Assembly (NCBI RefSeq): GCF_900104135.1
Contig: NZ_FNIV01000005.1
Coordinates: 107,486-171,485 of the forward strand
Direction of reading: 5' to 3'
From: Halomonas shengliensis
GTDB lineage: Bacteria; Pseudomonadota; Gammaproteobacteria; Pseudomonadales; Halomonadaceae
Length of the DNA: 64,000 bases
Under the pieces are notes generated by a model. It worked only from the letters and a program-made list of their open reading frames with translations. It ran no database searches and had not been told where the DNA came from. Below, in pieces: positions 55,992 through 64,000 of the stretch. Position numbers and translations under genes: made by a program. Position 1 is the stretch's first letter. Every line of letters starts with the position of its first letter.

Positions 55992-56691
55992 GGCGCTGCG
56001 CCGGGCCCTGCCCGGGCGCTGTGCCTTCTGCCTCGCCCCCAGCGAGCGGGGTGCTCCCTGGTGCCATGCCTGCTTCGCGGCGCTGCCCTGGAACCTGCCC
56101 GCCTGTCCCGGGTGTGCTGAACCCCTTCCCCTTGCCCTCAGCGGGCAGCGCTGCGGACGCTGCCTGCGCACGCCGCCGGCCTTCGTCAGGGCGCGGGTGC
56201 CGCTTCGCTACGTCGACGAGGTGGCCTGGCTGGTGCGGCGCTTCAAGTTCGAGGCCTCGCCGCGGGCCGGGGCGGTGCTGCTGGCGCTGCTGGAGGGCGC
56301 CCTGGTGGCGGAGGTCCATGCCTGGCCTCAGGCGCTGGTGGCGGTGCCGCTGCATCCGCGACGCGCCCGGGAGAGGGGCTTCGACCAGGCCGGTTGGCTG
56401 GCCAGGCGCCTGGGGCGCCGCCTGGGGGTACCCTGTCTCGATGCCGAGCGGCGCCGCGATACCCCGAGCCAGCGCGGCCTCGACCGCCGCGAGCGCCGAG
56501 CCAACCTGCGTCACGCCTTCCGTGTGTCCGGGCGGCTGCCGCCCCGGGTGGCGGTGATCGACGACGTCATGACCACCGGGGCGACCCTGGAGGCACTGGC
56601 CCAGGCCTGTCAGGCGGCGGGCGCCGAGGAGGTCGAAGCCTGGGCCGTGGCGCGCACGCCGCGGACGCCGTCGGCGCCGGAAGCCTGGTAG
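55975..56691 (+). CDS. comF: ComF family phosphoribosyltransferase-like protein
   Basis: A 238-residue protein of the ComF family, linked to DNA uptake and recombination in competent bacteria, also found in non-competent ones. An N-terminal zinc ribbon has CAFC, CHAC, CPGC and CGRC motifs (residues 15-65). The C-terminal domain has the PRPP motif [14 protein letters not shown] near residue 197. The likely start is GTG at 55975, inside the BirA-type operator; no ATG lies nearby in frame. Divergent from bioB. Confidence 0.88.
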   Translation: MIEVDKALRRALPGRCAFCLAPSERGAPWCHACFAALPWNLPACPGCAEPLPLALSGQRCGRCLRTPPAFVRARVPLRYVDEVAWLVRRFKFEASPRAGAVLLALLEGALVAEVHAWPQALVAVPLHPRRARERGFDQAGWLARRLGRRLGVPCLDAERRRDTPSQRGLDRRERRANLRHAFRVSGRLPPRVAVIDDVMTTGATLEALAQACQAAGAEEVEAWAVARTPRTPSAPEAW

Positions 56692-56719
56692 AGTGGGGGC
56701 TTTCCCCGGAGGCCGCGAC

Positions 56720-57736
56720 ATGGACGAATCCCTGCACTCCCGAGACACCCACTCCGAGCCGTCCCACCCCTTCGCGACCCTCTCGCCCGCCCGGGTGGTG
56801 GCGGCCATCGAGTCGCTGGGCTTCTGGCTGCCCGGCGAGCCCTTCGCCCTGAACAGCTACGAGAACCGGGTCTACCTGGTGCATGACGACGAGCGGCGGC
56901 GCTGGGTGGTCAAGTTCTATCGCCCCGAGCGCTGGACGGACGCCCAGATCCAGGAGGAGCACGACTTTCTCGCCGAGCTGGCGGCTGAGGGCGTGGCGGT
57001 GGCCGCACCCTGGCGCGATGCGACGGGGGCAAGCCTGCACCACGCCGAGGGCTTCCGCCTGGCGCTCTTCCCCCAGTGCCCGGGGCAGGCGCCGGAGCTG
57101 GAGAACCCTGCCCACCTCTTCGCCCTGGGGGAGCTGATCGGTGCCGTGCATGCGGTGGGGGAGCGGGGCACCTTTCGCCAGCGCGGGGCGATGGACCTCG
57201 ACGCCATGGTGGTGGAGGCCCGCGAGCGAGTGCTCGCCGGGCCCTGGCTGGATCGCCGCCAGCGCCAGGCCTACGAGCGCATCACCGCGGCCCTGCACGA
57301 GGGGCTCGCCGAGTATCGCTGGCCGCCACACAAGGCGATCCGGGTCCATGGCGACTGCCATATCGGCAACATCCTGGGGCGCGACGAGGCCTTCGCCCTG
57401 GTGGACTTCGACGACTGCCTGATGGCGCCCGCGGTGCAGGACCTGTGGATGCTGATCACCGCCCAGGCGCCGGAGGAGCGCCATATGCAGCTCTCCGAGG
57501 TGATCGAGGGGTACGAGCAGCACCGCGAGTTCGATCGTGGCGAACTGGCCCTGGCCGAGCCGCTGCGCACCCTTCGCCTGCTGCGGCACAGCGCCTGGCT
57601 GGTGGCGCGCTGGGAGGACCCGGCCTTCCCGGCGGCCTTTCCTTGGCTGGCCGATGCCGGTTACTGGGAGGGGCACCTCCGTACCCTGGAGCAGCAGCGC
57701 CAGGCGTTGGAGCATTCGCCGCGCTGGCTGGCCTGA
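56720..57736 (+). CDS. srkA: Stress response kinase A (YihE family)
   Basis: Ser/Thr kinase-like protein of 338 residues, homologous to YihE/SrkA, which protects against stress-induced death in E. coli by acting on the MazEF pathway. ALNSYENRVYLV near the start is the nucleotide loop, VVKFYRPERW carries the Lys, and IRVHGDCHIGNIL with LVDFDDCLMAPAVQDLW is the catalytic and Mg-binding region. The ATG at 56720 follows GGAGG. A strong hairpin lies downstream. Confidence 0.93.
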   Translation: MDESLHSRDTHSEPSHPFATLSPARVVAAIESLGFWLPGEPFALNSYENRVYLVHDDERRRWVVKFYRPERWTDAQIQEEHDFLAELAAEGVAVAAPWRDATGASLHHAEGFRLALFPQCPGQAPELENPAHLFALGELIGAVHAVGERGTFRQRGAMDLDAMVVEARERVLAGPWLDRRQRQAYERITAALHEGLAEYRWPPHKAIRVHGDCHIGNILGRDEAFALVDFDDCLMAPAVQDLWMLITAQAPEERHMQLSEVIEGYEQHREFDRGELALAEPLRTLRLLRHSAWLVARWEDPAFPAAFPWLADAGYWEGHLRTLEQQRQALEHSPRWLA

Positions 57737-57752
57737 GTGGTCGCCCCAAACG

Positions 57753-57780
57753 CCAGACGCACCCCGGGGGGTGCGTCTGG
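57753..57780. terminator. Bidirectional hairpin between srkA and the exported-protein gene
   Basis: CCAGACGCACCCC at 57753-57765 pairs with GGGGTGCGTCTGG at 57768-57780. It is placed between convergent genes. The T tract is weak on both sides. Confidence 0.65.
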
Positions 57781-57803
57781 ATCATGCAGAGCCGCTGTTG
57801 CGA

Positions 57804-58343
57804 TCACTGGTCGGGGTCGGGCTGCTCGGCGGGGATGGGGTTGGCCACGCCCTCGCCGTTGGCCTGGCGACGCTCGATGTTGATCTGCTCGGAGGGGTTC
57901 GCCTGCTCCTCGATGGCCAGGTCGCTGGCCAGCTGCAGCTCGAAGCCGTGTTCCGGGGAGAGCTCGCAGCGGCCGTCCTGGCAGGCGTCGATGCCGAAGT
58001 CGCCATCGCTGCCGTAGGCGGCGGCGGAGATCTCGCCGCTGTAGATGTGGCTGTCGCCCGCCTCGGCGTCGATGCAGGTGACGCTGTCGGTGGTCAGGCG
58101 GATGCGGTCTCCATCCAGGCGTGCATCGCCCACCATCACGCAGTAGTCCGGCACCTGATGGCTGCCGCTGCCATCGGCGACCGGGCGCAGCAGGACGTCG
58201 TCGCGCTCGGGGGTGTCGGCATCGAGCACCAGCGGCTCGATCACCTGCATCTCGAGGCGGGCGTCGGCGGGCAGTTCCAGGGAAGTGGCGAAGGCCAGGG
58301 TGGGGGCCAGCAGGGCGCCCAGCAGCAGGGAGATCTTGGTCAT
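57804..58343 (-). CDS. Exported acidic protein of unknown function
   Basis: A 179-residue protein with signal peptide 1-19 (PTLAFA). The mature part is acidic, with four Cys (DYCVMVG, VTCIDAE, DACQDGRCELS) that could form two disulfides, and strand-rich text such as RLEMQVIEPLVLD. The C-terminus is Gln/Pro/Asp-rich. I do not recognise a family. It is divergent from folE. Confidence 0.7.
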   Translation of the reverse strand: MTKISLLLGALLAPTLAFATSLELPADARLEMQVIEPLVLDADTPERDDVLLRPVADGSGSHQVPDYCVMVGDARLDGDRIRLTTDSVTCIDAEAGDSHIYSGEISAAAYGSDGDFGIDACQDGRCELSPEHGFELQLASDLAIEEQANPSEQINIERRQANGEGVANPIPAEQPDPDQ

Positions 58344-58520
58344 GTCGGGCTCTCGGGGGATGATCTGCGCAGCATGAAGGCCTGTATGGTACCACAGCCA
58401 CGTGGCCTGCCTCATCGGCCTTTGGCGGGTGCGGCAGGATGTCGCGACCGACGCGAGGCCGCCGCGAGGGGGAGCCCCATCGCCCGGGCTGGTAGACTGT
58501 CCGAGTGTGAGTCGAAAAGA

Positions 58521-58558
58521 TTGTACAAAAATAGATTCCTGTATATCTTTTGTATATT
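58521..58558 (+). promoter_or_regulatory. AT-rich promoter region of folE
   Basis: A short AT-rich island about 65-100 bases before folE. TTGTAC at 58521-58526 is 17 bases from TATCTT at 58544-58549, and a second -10, TGTATATT, lies at 58551-58558. TACAAAA (58524-58530) and TTTTGTA (58548-58554) form an inverted repeat that could be an operator. Confidence 0.45.
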
Positions 58559-58619
58559 GATGGCGTCTCCCTCCCTGAGGCGCCTTCCCGAGAACGGATC
58601 CACCTGACGGGTACCCCCG

Positions 58620-59177
58620 ATGACCGAAGAGCTCGCCAACCACTACCGACAGATCATTCGCGCCGTGGGAGAGGATCCCGGGCGGGAAGGGCTTCTGGAC
58701 ACTCCCAAGCGCGCCGCCAAGGCGATGCAGTTTCTCAACCGTGGCTACCTGCAGTCGCTGGAGGAGATCGTCAATGGCGCCGTGTTCGAGTCCGAGACCG
58801 ACGAGATGGTGCTGGTCAAGGATATCGAGCTCTACTCCATGTGCGAGCATCACCTGCTGCCCTTCATCGGCAAGTGCCATATCGCCTACCTGCCCAGCGG
58901 CAAGGTGCTGGGGCTCTCCAAGTTCGCGCGCATCGTCGACATGTATGCGCGGCGCATGCAGATCCAGGAGAACCTGACCCGCCAGATCGCCGAGGCGGTG
59001 CAGGAGGTCACCCAGGCACGCGGCGTGGCGGTGGTGATCGAGGCCCAGCACCTGTGCATGATGATGCGCGGGGTCGAGAAGCAGAACTCCAGCATGACCT
59101 CCTCGGTGATGCTCGGCGCCTTCCGCGACAACATCTCGACCCGTCAGGAGTTCCTGACCCTCATCCACGGACGCTGA
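58620..59177 (+). CDS. folE: GTP cyclohydrolase I
   Basis: Converts GTP to 7,8-dihydroneopterin triphosphate, the first step of folate and pterin synthesis. It has 185 residues. The zinc ligands are Cys and His in [12 protein letters not shown] (near residue 78) and Cys in [10 protein letters not shown] (near 145). [14 protein letters not shown] and [11 protein letters not shown] are also conserved. It is followed by folX 22 bases on. Confidence 0.96.
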   Translation: MTEELANHYRQIIRAVGEDPGREGLLDTPKRAAKAMQFLNRGYLQSLEEIVNGAVFESETDEMVLVKDIELYSMCEHHLLPFIGKCHIAYLPSGKVLGLSKFARIVDMYARRMQIQENLTRQIAEAVQEVTQARGVAVVIEAQHLCMMMRGVEKQNSSMTSSVMLGAFRDNISTRQEFLTLIHGR

Positions 59178-59199
59178 ATCCTCCAGGGAGAGCCGGCCC

Positions 59200-59601
59200 A
59201 TGCCGCTGCACGCCATCGACGACCAGCACTTCGACCATGACCTGGCGACCATCCGCATCAAGAACCTCCGCCTGCGCACCTATATTGGCATCAAGGAGGA
59301 GGAGATCAAGAATCGCCAGGATGTGGTGATCAATGCGGTGATTCGCTACCGCGCCGACAAGGCGGTGGCCTTCAACCATATCGAGCAGGCGCTGAACTAC
59401 CGCACCATCACCAAGCAGGTGATCGCCCACGTCGAGGAGAACCGCTTCCTGCTGCTCGAGCGCATGACCCGCGAGGTGCTTGACCTGATCATGGCCCACG
59501 AGCAGGTGCTCACCGCCCAGGTCGAGATCGACAAGCCCCACGCCCTGCGCTTCGCCGACTCCGTCTCCATCACCCTCTCCGAGAGCCGCCAGCCACGCTG
59601 A
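59200..59601 (+). CDS. folX: Dihydroneopterin triphosphate 2'-epimerase
   Basis: A 133-residue protein of the FolB/FolX family. [38 protein letters not shown] opens the fold; the catalytic Lys/Glu region is in [15 protein letters not shown] and [13 protein letters not shown]. The long N-terminal extension and the [12 protein letters not shown] form favour FolX over FolB. Pairing with folE suggests a tetrahydromonapterin branch as in Pseudomonas, but folM is not in the window. Confidence 0.88.
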   Translation: MPLHAIDDQHFDHDLATIRIKNLRLRTYIGIKEEEIKNRQDVVINAVIRYRADKAVAFNHIEQALNYRTITKQVIAHVEENRFLLLERMTREVLDLIMAHEQVLTAQVEIDKPHALRFADSVSITLSESRQPR

Positions 59602-59683
59602 CGCCGTCCCCGCTTCACGGCTCGCGATGTCTCGAACGGGATTGTCGGCGCGTTGATGCAGGCGGGCGCAAAGACGGTTGGAG

Positions 59684-59698
59684 TGGCACGCGCTTTGC
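59684..59698 (+). promoter_or_regulatory. Sigma-54 promoter of gabD
   Basis: TGGCACG at 59684-59690 and TTGC at 59695-59698 match the -24/-12 consensus TGGCACG-N4-TTGC exactly, with GG and GC ten bases apart. It lies 53 bases before the gabD ATG. Confidence 0.8.
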
Positions 59699-59751
59699 GC
59701 TTAGCATGAGGGCAAACCGACCCGATCGCCGCGTCGCGGCAGGAGACCGAG

Positions 59752-61209
59752 ATGGAAGCCCTCAAGGAAACGCAGCTCTACTGTCCCTTCGCCTATATCG
59801 ACGGCAGCTGGGTGGCCGCCGATAGCGGCGAGCAGATCAAGGTGGTCAACCCGGCCACCGGCGAGCCCATGGGCGACGTGCCGCGCCTGGGGCGCGCCGA
59901 GACCGAGCGCGCCATCGAGGCCGCCCACGCGGCCCTGCCGGCCTGGCGAGCGCTGACCGCCCAGGAGCGTGCCGACATCCTGATGAAGTGGCACGACCTG
60001 ATGCTCGAGCACCAGGACGACCTGGCGATGATCATGACCTTCGAGCAGGGCAAGCCGCTCAAGGAGGCCGCCGGCGAGATCGCCTATGCGGCGAGCTTCC
60101 TGCGCTGGTTCGCCGAGGAGGCGCGCCGCGTCTACGGCGAGACCATCCCTGCCGCCAAGGCCAACCAGCGCATCGTGGTGACCAAGCAGCCGGTGGGCGT
60201 GGTCGGCTCCATCACTCCCTGGAACTTCCCCGCGGCGATGATCACCCGCAAGGCCGGGGCGGCGCTGGCCGCCGGCTGCACCATCGTCTGCAAGCCGGCC
60301 AGCCAGACCCCCTTCTCGGCCACCGCCCTGGCGCTGCTGGCCGAGCGTGCCGGCGTGCCGCGCGGGGTGTTCAACGTGGTGCCGGGCCGGGCCAGCGAGA
60401 TCGCCGCGGCCATGACCGAGTCGCCGCTGGTGCGCAAGATCACCTTCACCGGCTCCACCGAGGTGGGGCGCGAGCTGATGGCCAACGCCTCCCAGCACAT
60501 CCAGAAGATCTCCCTGGAGCTCGGCGGCAATGCGCCCTTCATCGTCTTCGAGGACGCCGACCTGGACGCCGCGGTGGAGGGGGCAATGGCGGCCAAGTTC
60601 CGCAACGCCGGCCAGACCTGCGTGTGTACCAACCGCTTCCTGGTGCAGTCCAGCGTGGTCAACGCCTTCTGCGAGAAGCTCGCCGTGGCCATGAACAGCG
60701 AGCTCAAGGTGGGCGATGGCACCCAGGCGGGCATCAACATCGGCCCGCTGATCGACGAGAACGCCGTCTCCAAGGTCAGCGAGCACGTCCAGGACGCCGT
60801 CAACCACGGCGCCGAGCTGCTGCTGGGTGGCCACCCGCACCCGCTGGGCGGCAACTTCTTCTCGCCGACCCTGATCAGCTTCGCCACCGACCAGATGAAG
60901 GTTGCCCGGGAGGAGACCTTCGGCCCGCTGGCCGCGGTCTTCCCCTTCGACGACGAGGAGAGCGCGGTGCAGATGGCCAACGACACCGAATACGGCCTCG
61001 CCGCCTACTTCTACTCCCGCGACCTGGGTCGCGTGTGGCGCGTCGCCGACGCCCTGGAGTACGGCATGGTGGGCATCAACACCGGGCTGATCTCCAACGC
61101 CGCCGCGCCCTTCGGCGGGGTCAAGGAGTCCGGCCTCGGCCGCGAGGGTGGCCACCAGGGGCTGGAGGAGTTTCTGGAGACCAAGTACCTCTGCATCGAT
61201 CTCGGGTAA
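59752..61209 (+). CDS. gabD: Succinate-semialdehyde dehydrogenase
   Basis: Oxidises succinate semialdehyde to succinate with NAD(P), the end of GABA and polyamine degradation. It has 485 residues. [20 protein letters not shown] (near residue 155), GSTEVGREL, the general-base Glu in [13 protein letters not shown] and the catalytic Cys in [13 protein letters not shown] (near 287) are diagnostic of GabD. The upstream promoter is of sigma-54 type, so control by nitrogen or amine availability is likely; the activator is not in the window. No gabT is adjacent. Confidence 0.94.
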   Translation: MEALKETQLYCPFAYIDGSWVAADSGEQIKVVNPATGEPMGDVPRLGRAETERAIEAAHAALPAWRALTAQERADILMKWHDLMLEHQDDLAMIMTFEQGKPLKEAAGEIAYAASFLRWFAEEARRVYGETIPAAKANQRIVVTKQPVGVVGSITPWNFPAAMITRKAGAALAAGCTIVCKPASQTPFSATALALLAERAGVPRGVFNVVPGRASEIAAAMTESPLVRKITFTGSTEVGRELMANASQHIQKISLELGGNAPFIVFEDADLDAAVEGAMAAKFRNAGQTCVCTNRFLVQSSVVNAFCEKLAVAMNSELKVGDGTQAGINIGPLIDENAVSKVSEHVQDAVNHGAELLLGGHPHPLGGNFFSPTLISFATDQMKVAREETFGPLAAVFPFDDEESAVQMANDTEYGLAAYFYSRDLGRVWRVADALEYGMVGINTGLISNAAAPFGGVKESGLGREGGHQGLEEFLETKYLCIDLG

Positions 61210-61272
61210 GAGCGACAAGGCCCAAGGGGCAAGGAACAAGCGGCTCGTCGACGGGCCGCAATCCCGCCCACG

Positions 61273-61310
61273 AAAAAACCCACTCGACCGGACGGTCGAG
61301 TGGGTTTTTT
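61273..61310. terminator. Bidirectional rho-independent terminator between gabD and purH
   Basis: AAAAAACCCACTCGACCG pairs with CGGTCGAGTGGGTTTTTT, giving an A tract and T tract on either side. It serves both convergent genes. Confidence 0.93.
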
Positions 61311-61407
61311 ATCGAGGAGCGTCGACAGATCGGATGACGGCAAGAAGCGTCGGCACTGGCATTCCTTGCTCCTTGCTCCACGCTCCACGCTCCTCGCCGC
61401 AGGCGCT

Positions 61408-62988
61408 TCAGTGGCGGAAGTGGCGCATCCCGGTGAAGACCATGGCGATGCCCGCCTCGTTGGCGGCGTCGATCACCTCCTGGTCGCGCATGGAGCCGCC
61501 GGGCTGGATCACCGCGGCGATGCCGGCGGCGGCGGCGGCGTCGATGCCGTCGCGGAACGGGAAGAAGGCGTCACTGGCCATCACCGAGCCGGGCACCGAG
61601 AGGCCCTCGTCGGCGGCCTTGATGCCGGCGATCTTCGCCGAATAGACGCGGCTCATCTGGCCGGCACCCACGCCGATGGTCTGGCCATCCTTGGCGTAGA
61701 CGATGGCGTTGGACTTGACGTATTTGGCCACCTTCCAGGCGAAGGCCAGGTCGCGCAGCTCCTGCTCGGTGGGCACCCGTTCGGTGACCACGGTGAGCTC
61801 GTCGCGACCCACCATGCCTAGGTCGCGGTCCTGGACCAGCAGCCCGCCGGTGACGCGCTTGAAGTCGTGGGCGTGCTCGCGCTTGCCAGGCCAGTGGGCA
61901 CCGACGTCGAGCAGGCGCACGTTCTGCTTCTCGGCAACGATCGCCGCGGCCTGCTCCTCGATTCCGGGGGCGATGATCACCTCCACGAACTGGCGGTCGA
62001 TGATGGCGCGGGCGGTCTCGGCGTCCAGCGGCACGTTGAAGGCGATGATGCCGCCGAAGGCGCTGGTGGGGTCGGTGGCGAAGGCCTTGTCGTAGGCTTC
62101 GAGGGGGGTGCTGCCGACCGCCACGCCGCAGGGGTTGGCGTGCTTGACGATGACGCAGGCGGTCTCGGTGAAGGCCTTGACGCACTCGAAGGCGGCATCG
62201 GTGTCGGCGACGTTGTTGAAGGAGAGCGCCTTGCCGTTGCGCTGCTCGGCGGTGGCCACGCTGGGCTCGCTGGCGTCGGCCTCGACGTAGAAGGCGGCGT
62301 TCTGGTGGGGGTTCTCGCCGTAGCGCATGGCCTGCTTCTTGATGAACTGCAGGTTGTAGGTGCGCGGGAAGCCATCCTCGCCGCCGGGGACGCGCTGGCC
62401 GAGGTAGTCGGCGATGGCGGCATCGTAGCCGGCGGTGTGCTCGAAGGCCTTGACCGCCAGGTCGAAGCGGGTGGCGTCACTCACCGCGCCGTCCTGGGCG
62501 GCGATCTCGCCCAGCACCCGGGCATAGTCGCCTGCATCCACCACGATGGTGGTGTGGGCGTGGTTCTTGGCGCAGGCACGCACCATGGTGGGGCCGCCGA
62601 TATCGATGTTCTCGATGGCGTCTTCCAGGGTGCAGTCGGGCCTGGCCACCGTCTGGGCAAAGGGGTAGAGGTTGACCACCACCATGTCGATGGGCGCGAT
62701 GTCGTGCTCGGCCATCACCGCGTCGTCCTGGCCGCGGCGACCCAGGATGCCACCGTGGATCTTCGGGTGCAGGGTCTTGACCCGGCCATCCATGATCTCG
62801 GGGAAGCCGGTGTGCTCGGAGACCTCGGTGACCGCGATGCCGTTCTCCTGGAGCAGGCGGAAGGTGCCGCCGGTGGAGAGCAGCTCGACGCCGTGCTCGG
62901 CGAGCCCGCGGGCGAAGTCGACGATGCCGGTCTTGTCGGAGACGCTGATCAGCGCGCGGCGAACCGGGGTGGGGGAGGCTTGGGCCAT
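61408..62988 (-). CDS. purH: Bifunctional AICAR transformylase/IMP cyclohydrolase
   Basis: Last two steps of purine synthesis. It has 526 residues. The cyclohydrolase domain opens [20 protein letters not shown] and has [13 protein letters not shown] and [15 protein letters not shown]; the transformylase domain has LRYGENPHQ-type [18 protein letters not shown] and [11 protein letters not shown] with the conserved Lys-His. The start at 62988 is preferred to 63009 for lack of a ribosome site before the latter. It follows fis, as in related gammaproteobacteria. Confidence 0.96.
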   Translation of the reverse strand: MAQASPTPVRRALISVSDKTGIVDFARGLAEHGVELLSTGGTFRLLQENGIAVTEVSEHTGFPEIMDGRVKTLHPKIHGGILGRRGQDDAVMAEHDIAPIDMVVVNLYPFAQTVARPDCTLEDAIENIDIGGPTMVRACAKNHAHTTIVVDAGDYARVLGEIAAQDGAVSDATRFDLAVKAFEHTAGYDAAIADYLGQRVPGGEDGFPRTYNLQFIKKQAMRYGENPHQNAAFYVEADASEPSVATAEQRNGKALSFNNVADTDAAFECVKAFTETACVIVKHANPCGVAVGSTPLEAYDKAFATDPTSAFGGIIAFNVPLDAETARAIIDRQFVEVIIAPGIEEQAAAIVAEKQNVRLLDVGAHWPGKREHAHDFKRVTGGLLVQDRDLGMVGRDELTVVTERVPTEQELRDLAFAWKVAKYVKSNAIVYAKDGQTIGVGAGQMSRVYSAKIAGIKAADEGLSVPGSVMASDAFFPFRDGIDAAAAAGIAAVIQPGGSMRDQEVIDAANEAGIAMVFTGMRHFRH

Positions 62989-63060
62989 GGGGTCACTCTC
63001 TGCTGGCATGAAGGAACGGGGCGGGGACGAGGCCGTGTCGACCCTGGGGCGACACGCGGA

Positions 63061-63080
63061 AGGGAGCCTCTGGGCTCCCC
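63061..63080 (-). terminator. Hairpin between fis and purH
   Basis: GGGAGCC at 63062-63068 pairs with GGCTCCC at 63073-63079. The following T content on the minus strand is low, so read-through into purH is possible. Confidence 0.45.
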
Positions 63081-63094
63081 TCGCCGAAACGGGG

Positions 63095-63415
63095 TCAGAT
63101 CAGGTCATACTGCTTGAGTTTCTTGCGCAGGGTGCCGCGATTGAGGCCGAGCATCTCGGCGGCGCGGGTCTGGTTGCCCTGGGTGTGGTCGAGCACCGCG
63201 GCCAGCAGCGGCGCCTCGACCTCGGCCATGACCATGGCGTAGAGGCCGGTGACGTCGCCACCGTCGAGGTGGGCGAAGTAGCGGCGCATGGCGAGGTCGA
63301 CCGCCTCGCGCAGAGGCTGCTGGCCCCCCTGGGGCGCGGCGAGGTCAGGCGCGTCGGTGTCGAGCGGGCGGCCTTGGGTAAGCGCTGGGTCGGAGGGTAG
63401 GGCGTGGCTGGTCAT
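63095..63415 (-). CDS. fis: DNA-binding protein Fis
   Basis: Nucleoid protein that bends DNA and activates rRNA and other promoters. It has 106 residues. The C-terminal HTH is [25 protein letters not shown], preceded by the helical dimer core ([18 protein letters not shown]). The N-terminal 33 residues are Pro/Asp/Ala-rich and longer than the loop in E. coli Fis. Its ATG overlaps the dusB stop, the usual dusB-fis operon. Confidence 0.96.
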   Translation of the reverse strand: MTSHALPSDPALTQGRPLDTDAPDLAAPQGGQQPLREAVDLAMRRYFAHLDGGDVTGLYAMVMAEVEAPLLAAVLDHTQGNQTRAAEMLGLNRGTLRKKLKQYDLI

Positions 63416-64000
63416 GCGGCTCGTGTTCCTTTCGAGGTCGCACCCGGCTCGCGCGGCGCAGCGGCCGACGGGCGGGCATGACCGAAGAGATCGTCGATGA
63501 AACGGTGCTGTTCGTGGCGACTCTCGAGGCGGTTGAAGCGCCCCTTGAGCTCGCCGCGCCGCGCCTCGTCGAGGCGGGCGTCGCCGGCCAGGTACCAGCC
63601 GACATGCTTGCGGGCGATCCGCACGCCCATGTGCTCGCCGTAGAAGGCGTGCAGGGCGTCGAGGTGGTCGCGCAGCACCCCGGTGCGCTCGTCGTCGCTC
63701 GGCGGCGCCAGCGTCTCGCCGTGGCGCAGGTAGTGGTCGATCTCGCGGAAGATCCAGGGGTTGCCCTGGGCGCCGCGGCCGACCATCACCGCATCCGCCC
63801 CAGTATAGTCGAGGACGGCGGCGGCCTTGTGCGGCGAGTCGATATCGCCGTTGGCGAACACCGGTATCCCCACCGCGGCCTTGATGGCGGCGATGGTGTC
63901 GTACTCGGCGTGGCCGGTGTAGCGCTGCTGGCGATGGCGGCCGTGGACCGCCAGGGCCTGGATGCCGGCCTGCTCGGCGAGGCGCGCCACGCGCACACCG
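63412..64000 (-). CDS. dusB: tRNA-dihydrouridine synthase B, 5' part outside window
   Basis: FMN-dependent enzyme reducing uridine 17-type positions in the tRNA D loop. About 196 C-terminal residues are visible. [30 protein letters not shown] and [18 protein letters not shown] form the FMN/phosphate-binding part of the barrel, followed by the C-terminal helical domain ([10 protein letters not shown]). The frame is open through the window edge. It is upstream of and overlapping fis. Confidence 0.95.
   Translation of the reverse strand, partial: GVRVARLAEQAGIQALAVHGRHRQQRYTGHAEYDTIAAIKAAVGIPVFANGDIDSPHKAAAVLDYTGADAVMVGRGAQGNPWIFREIDHYLRHGETLAPPSDDERTGVLRDHLDALHAFYGEHMGVRIARKHVGWYLAGDARLDEARRGELKGRFNRLESRHEQHRFIDDLFGHARPSAAAPREPGATSKGTRAA

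Noticed and set aside
59701-61239. Open frame of 512 codons antisense to gabD
   Set aside because: Gly/His/Val-rich shadow sequence without motifs or ribosome site.

Overview
The window is about 64 kb of GC-rich, densely coding chromosomal DNA from a gammaproteobacterium. The dusB-fis-purH order, a dctPQM TRAP system, a complete bio operon with bioC and bioH, and the general protein character point to the Halomonadaceae (Halomonas or a close relative). That placement is inferred from gene content and sequence feel, not from a search. I see no transposase, integrase, phage gene, rRNA or CRISPR array.

Layout. (1) 1-2.5 kb: the end of an MFS transporter gene, a CC/Se-motif small protein and an ACR3 arsenite efflux pump, behind a palindromic operator. 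(2) 2.6-10 kb: a fatty-acid type beta-oxidation locus (alpha/beta hydrolase, thiolase, TetR regulator, acyl-CoA synthetase, SDR dehydrogenase, acyl-CoA dehydrogenase), with repeated TetR-type operator candidates and a perfect 20-bp palindrome of PsrA type. (3) 10-13.4 kb: a dctPQM TRAP transporter with a sigma-54-like promoter. (4) 13.4-18.6 kb: an unusual HTH-GST fusion, a deaminase, a GFA-like protein, an uncharacterised exported protein, a gene-free stretch, then a secreted protein with a long Gly-Gly-Glu repeat divergent from piuC across a Fur-box-like site. (5) 18.7-30.5 kb: a copper-resistance island. It holds a CopA P-type ATPase, an APC permease, an HMA-like protein, a DUF2933 protein, an extra Lgt, CopB, the CopA multicopper oxidase, a two-component system and a CopI-like cupredoxin, with a divergent operon of two tiny proteins and a DUF411 protein. 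Two matching MerR/CueR-type promoters flank it. (6) 30.7-34.4 kb: an EamA transporter, a MerR regulator and a Zn/Cd/Pb P-type ATPase on a classic 19-bp-spaced MerR promoter.

(7) 34.6-47.8 kb: late-stage cobalamin assembly and uptake (cobT, cbiZ, cbiB, cobD, cobU, cobS, an alpha-ribazole phosphatase, a CobU-like protein with a broken P-loop, a cobalamin riboswitch, btuB, btuF, btuC, btuD, cobO, an apparent bluB remnant, cobQ). No corrin-ring synthesis gene is present, so this block looks built for corrinoid salvage and finishing. (8) 47.9-56 kb: an aldo/keto reductase, an outer-membrane-like protein, bioA, tRNA-Leu(UAG), and bioBFHCD behind BirA-type operators shared with comF. (9) 56-64 kb: srkA, an exported protein, folE-folX, gabD with a strong sigma-54-type promoter, then purH, fis and partial dusB.

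The most unusual items are the HTH-GST fusion, the iron-linked GGE-repeat protein next to piuC, the apparent bluB remnant and degenerate CobU paralogue inside the cobalamin operon, and the pair of matching MerR-type promoters at the copper island with no cognate MerR gene nearby.
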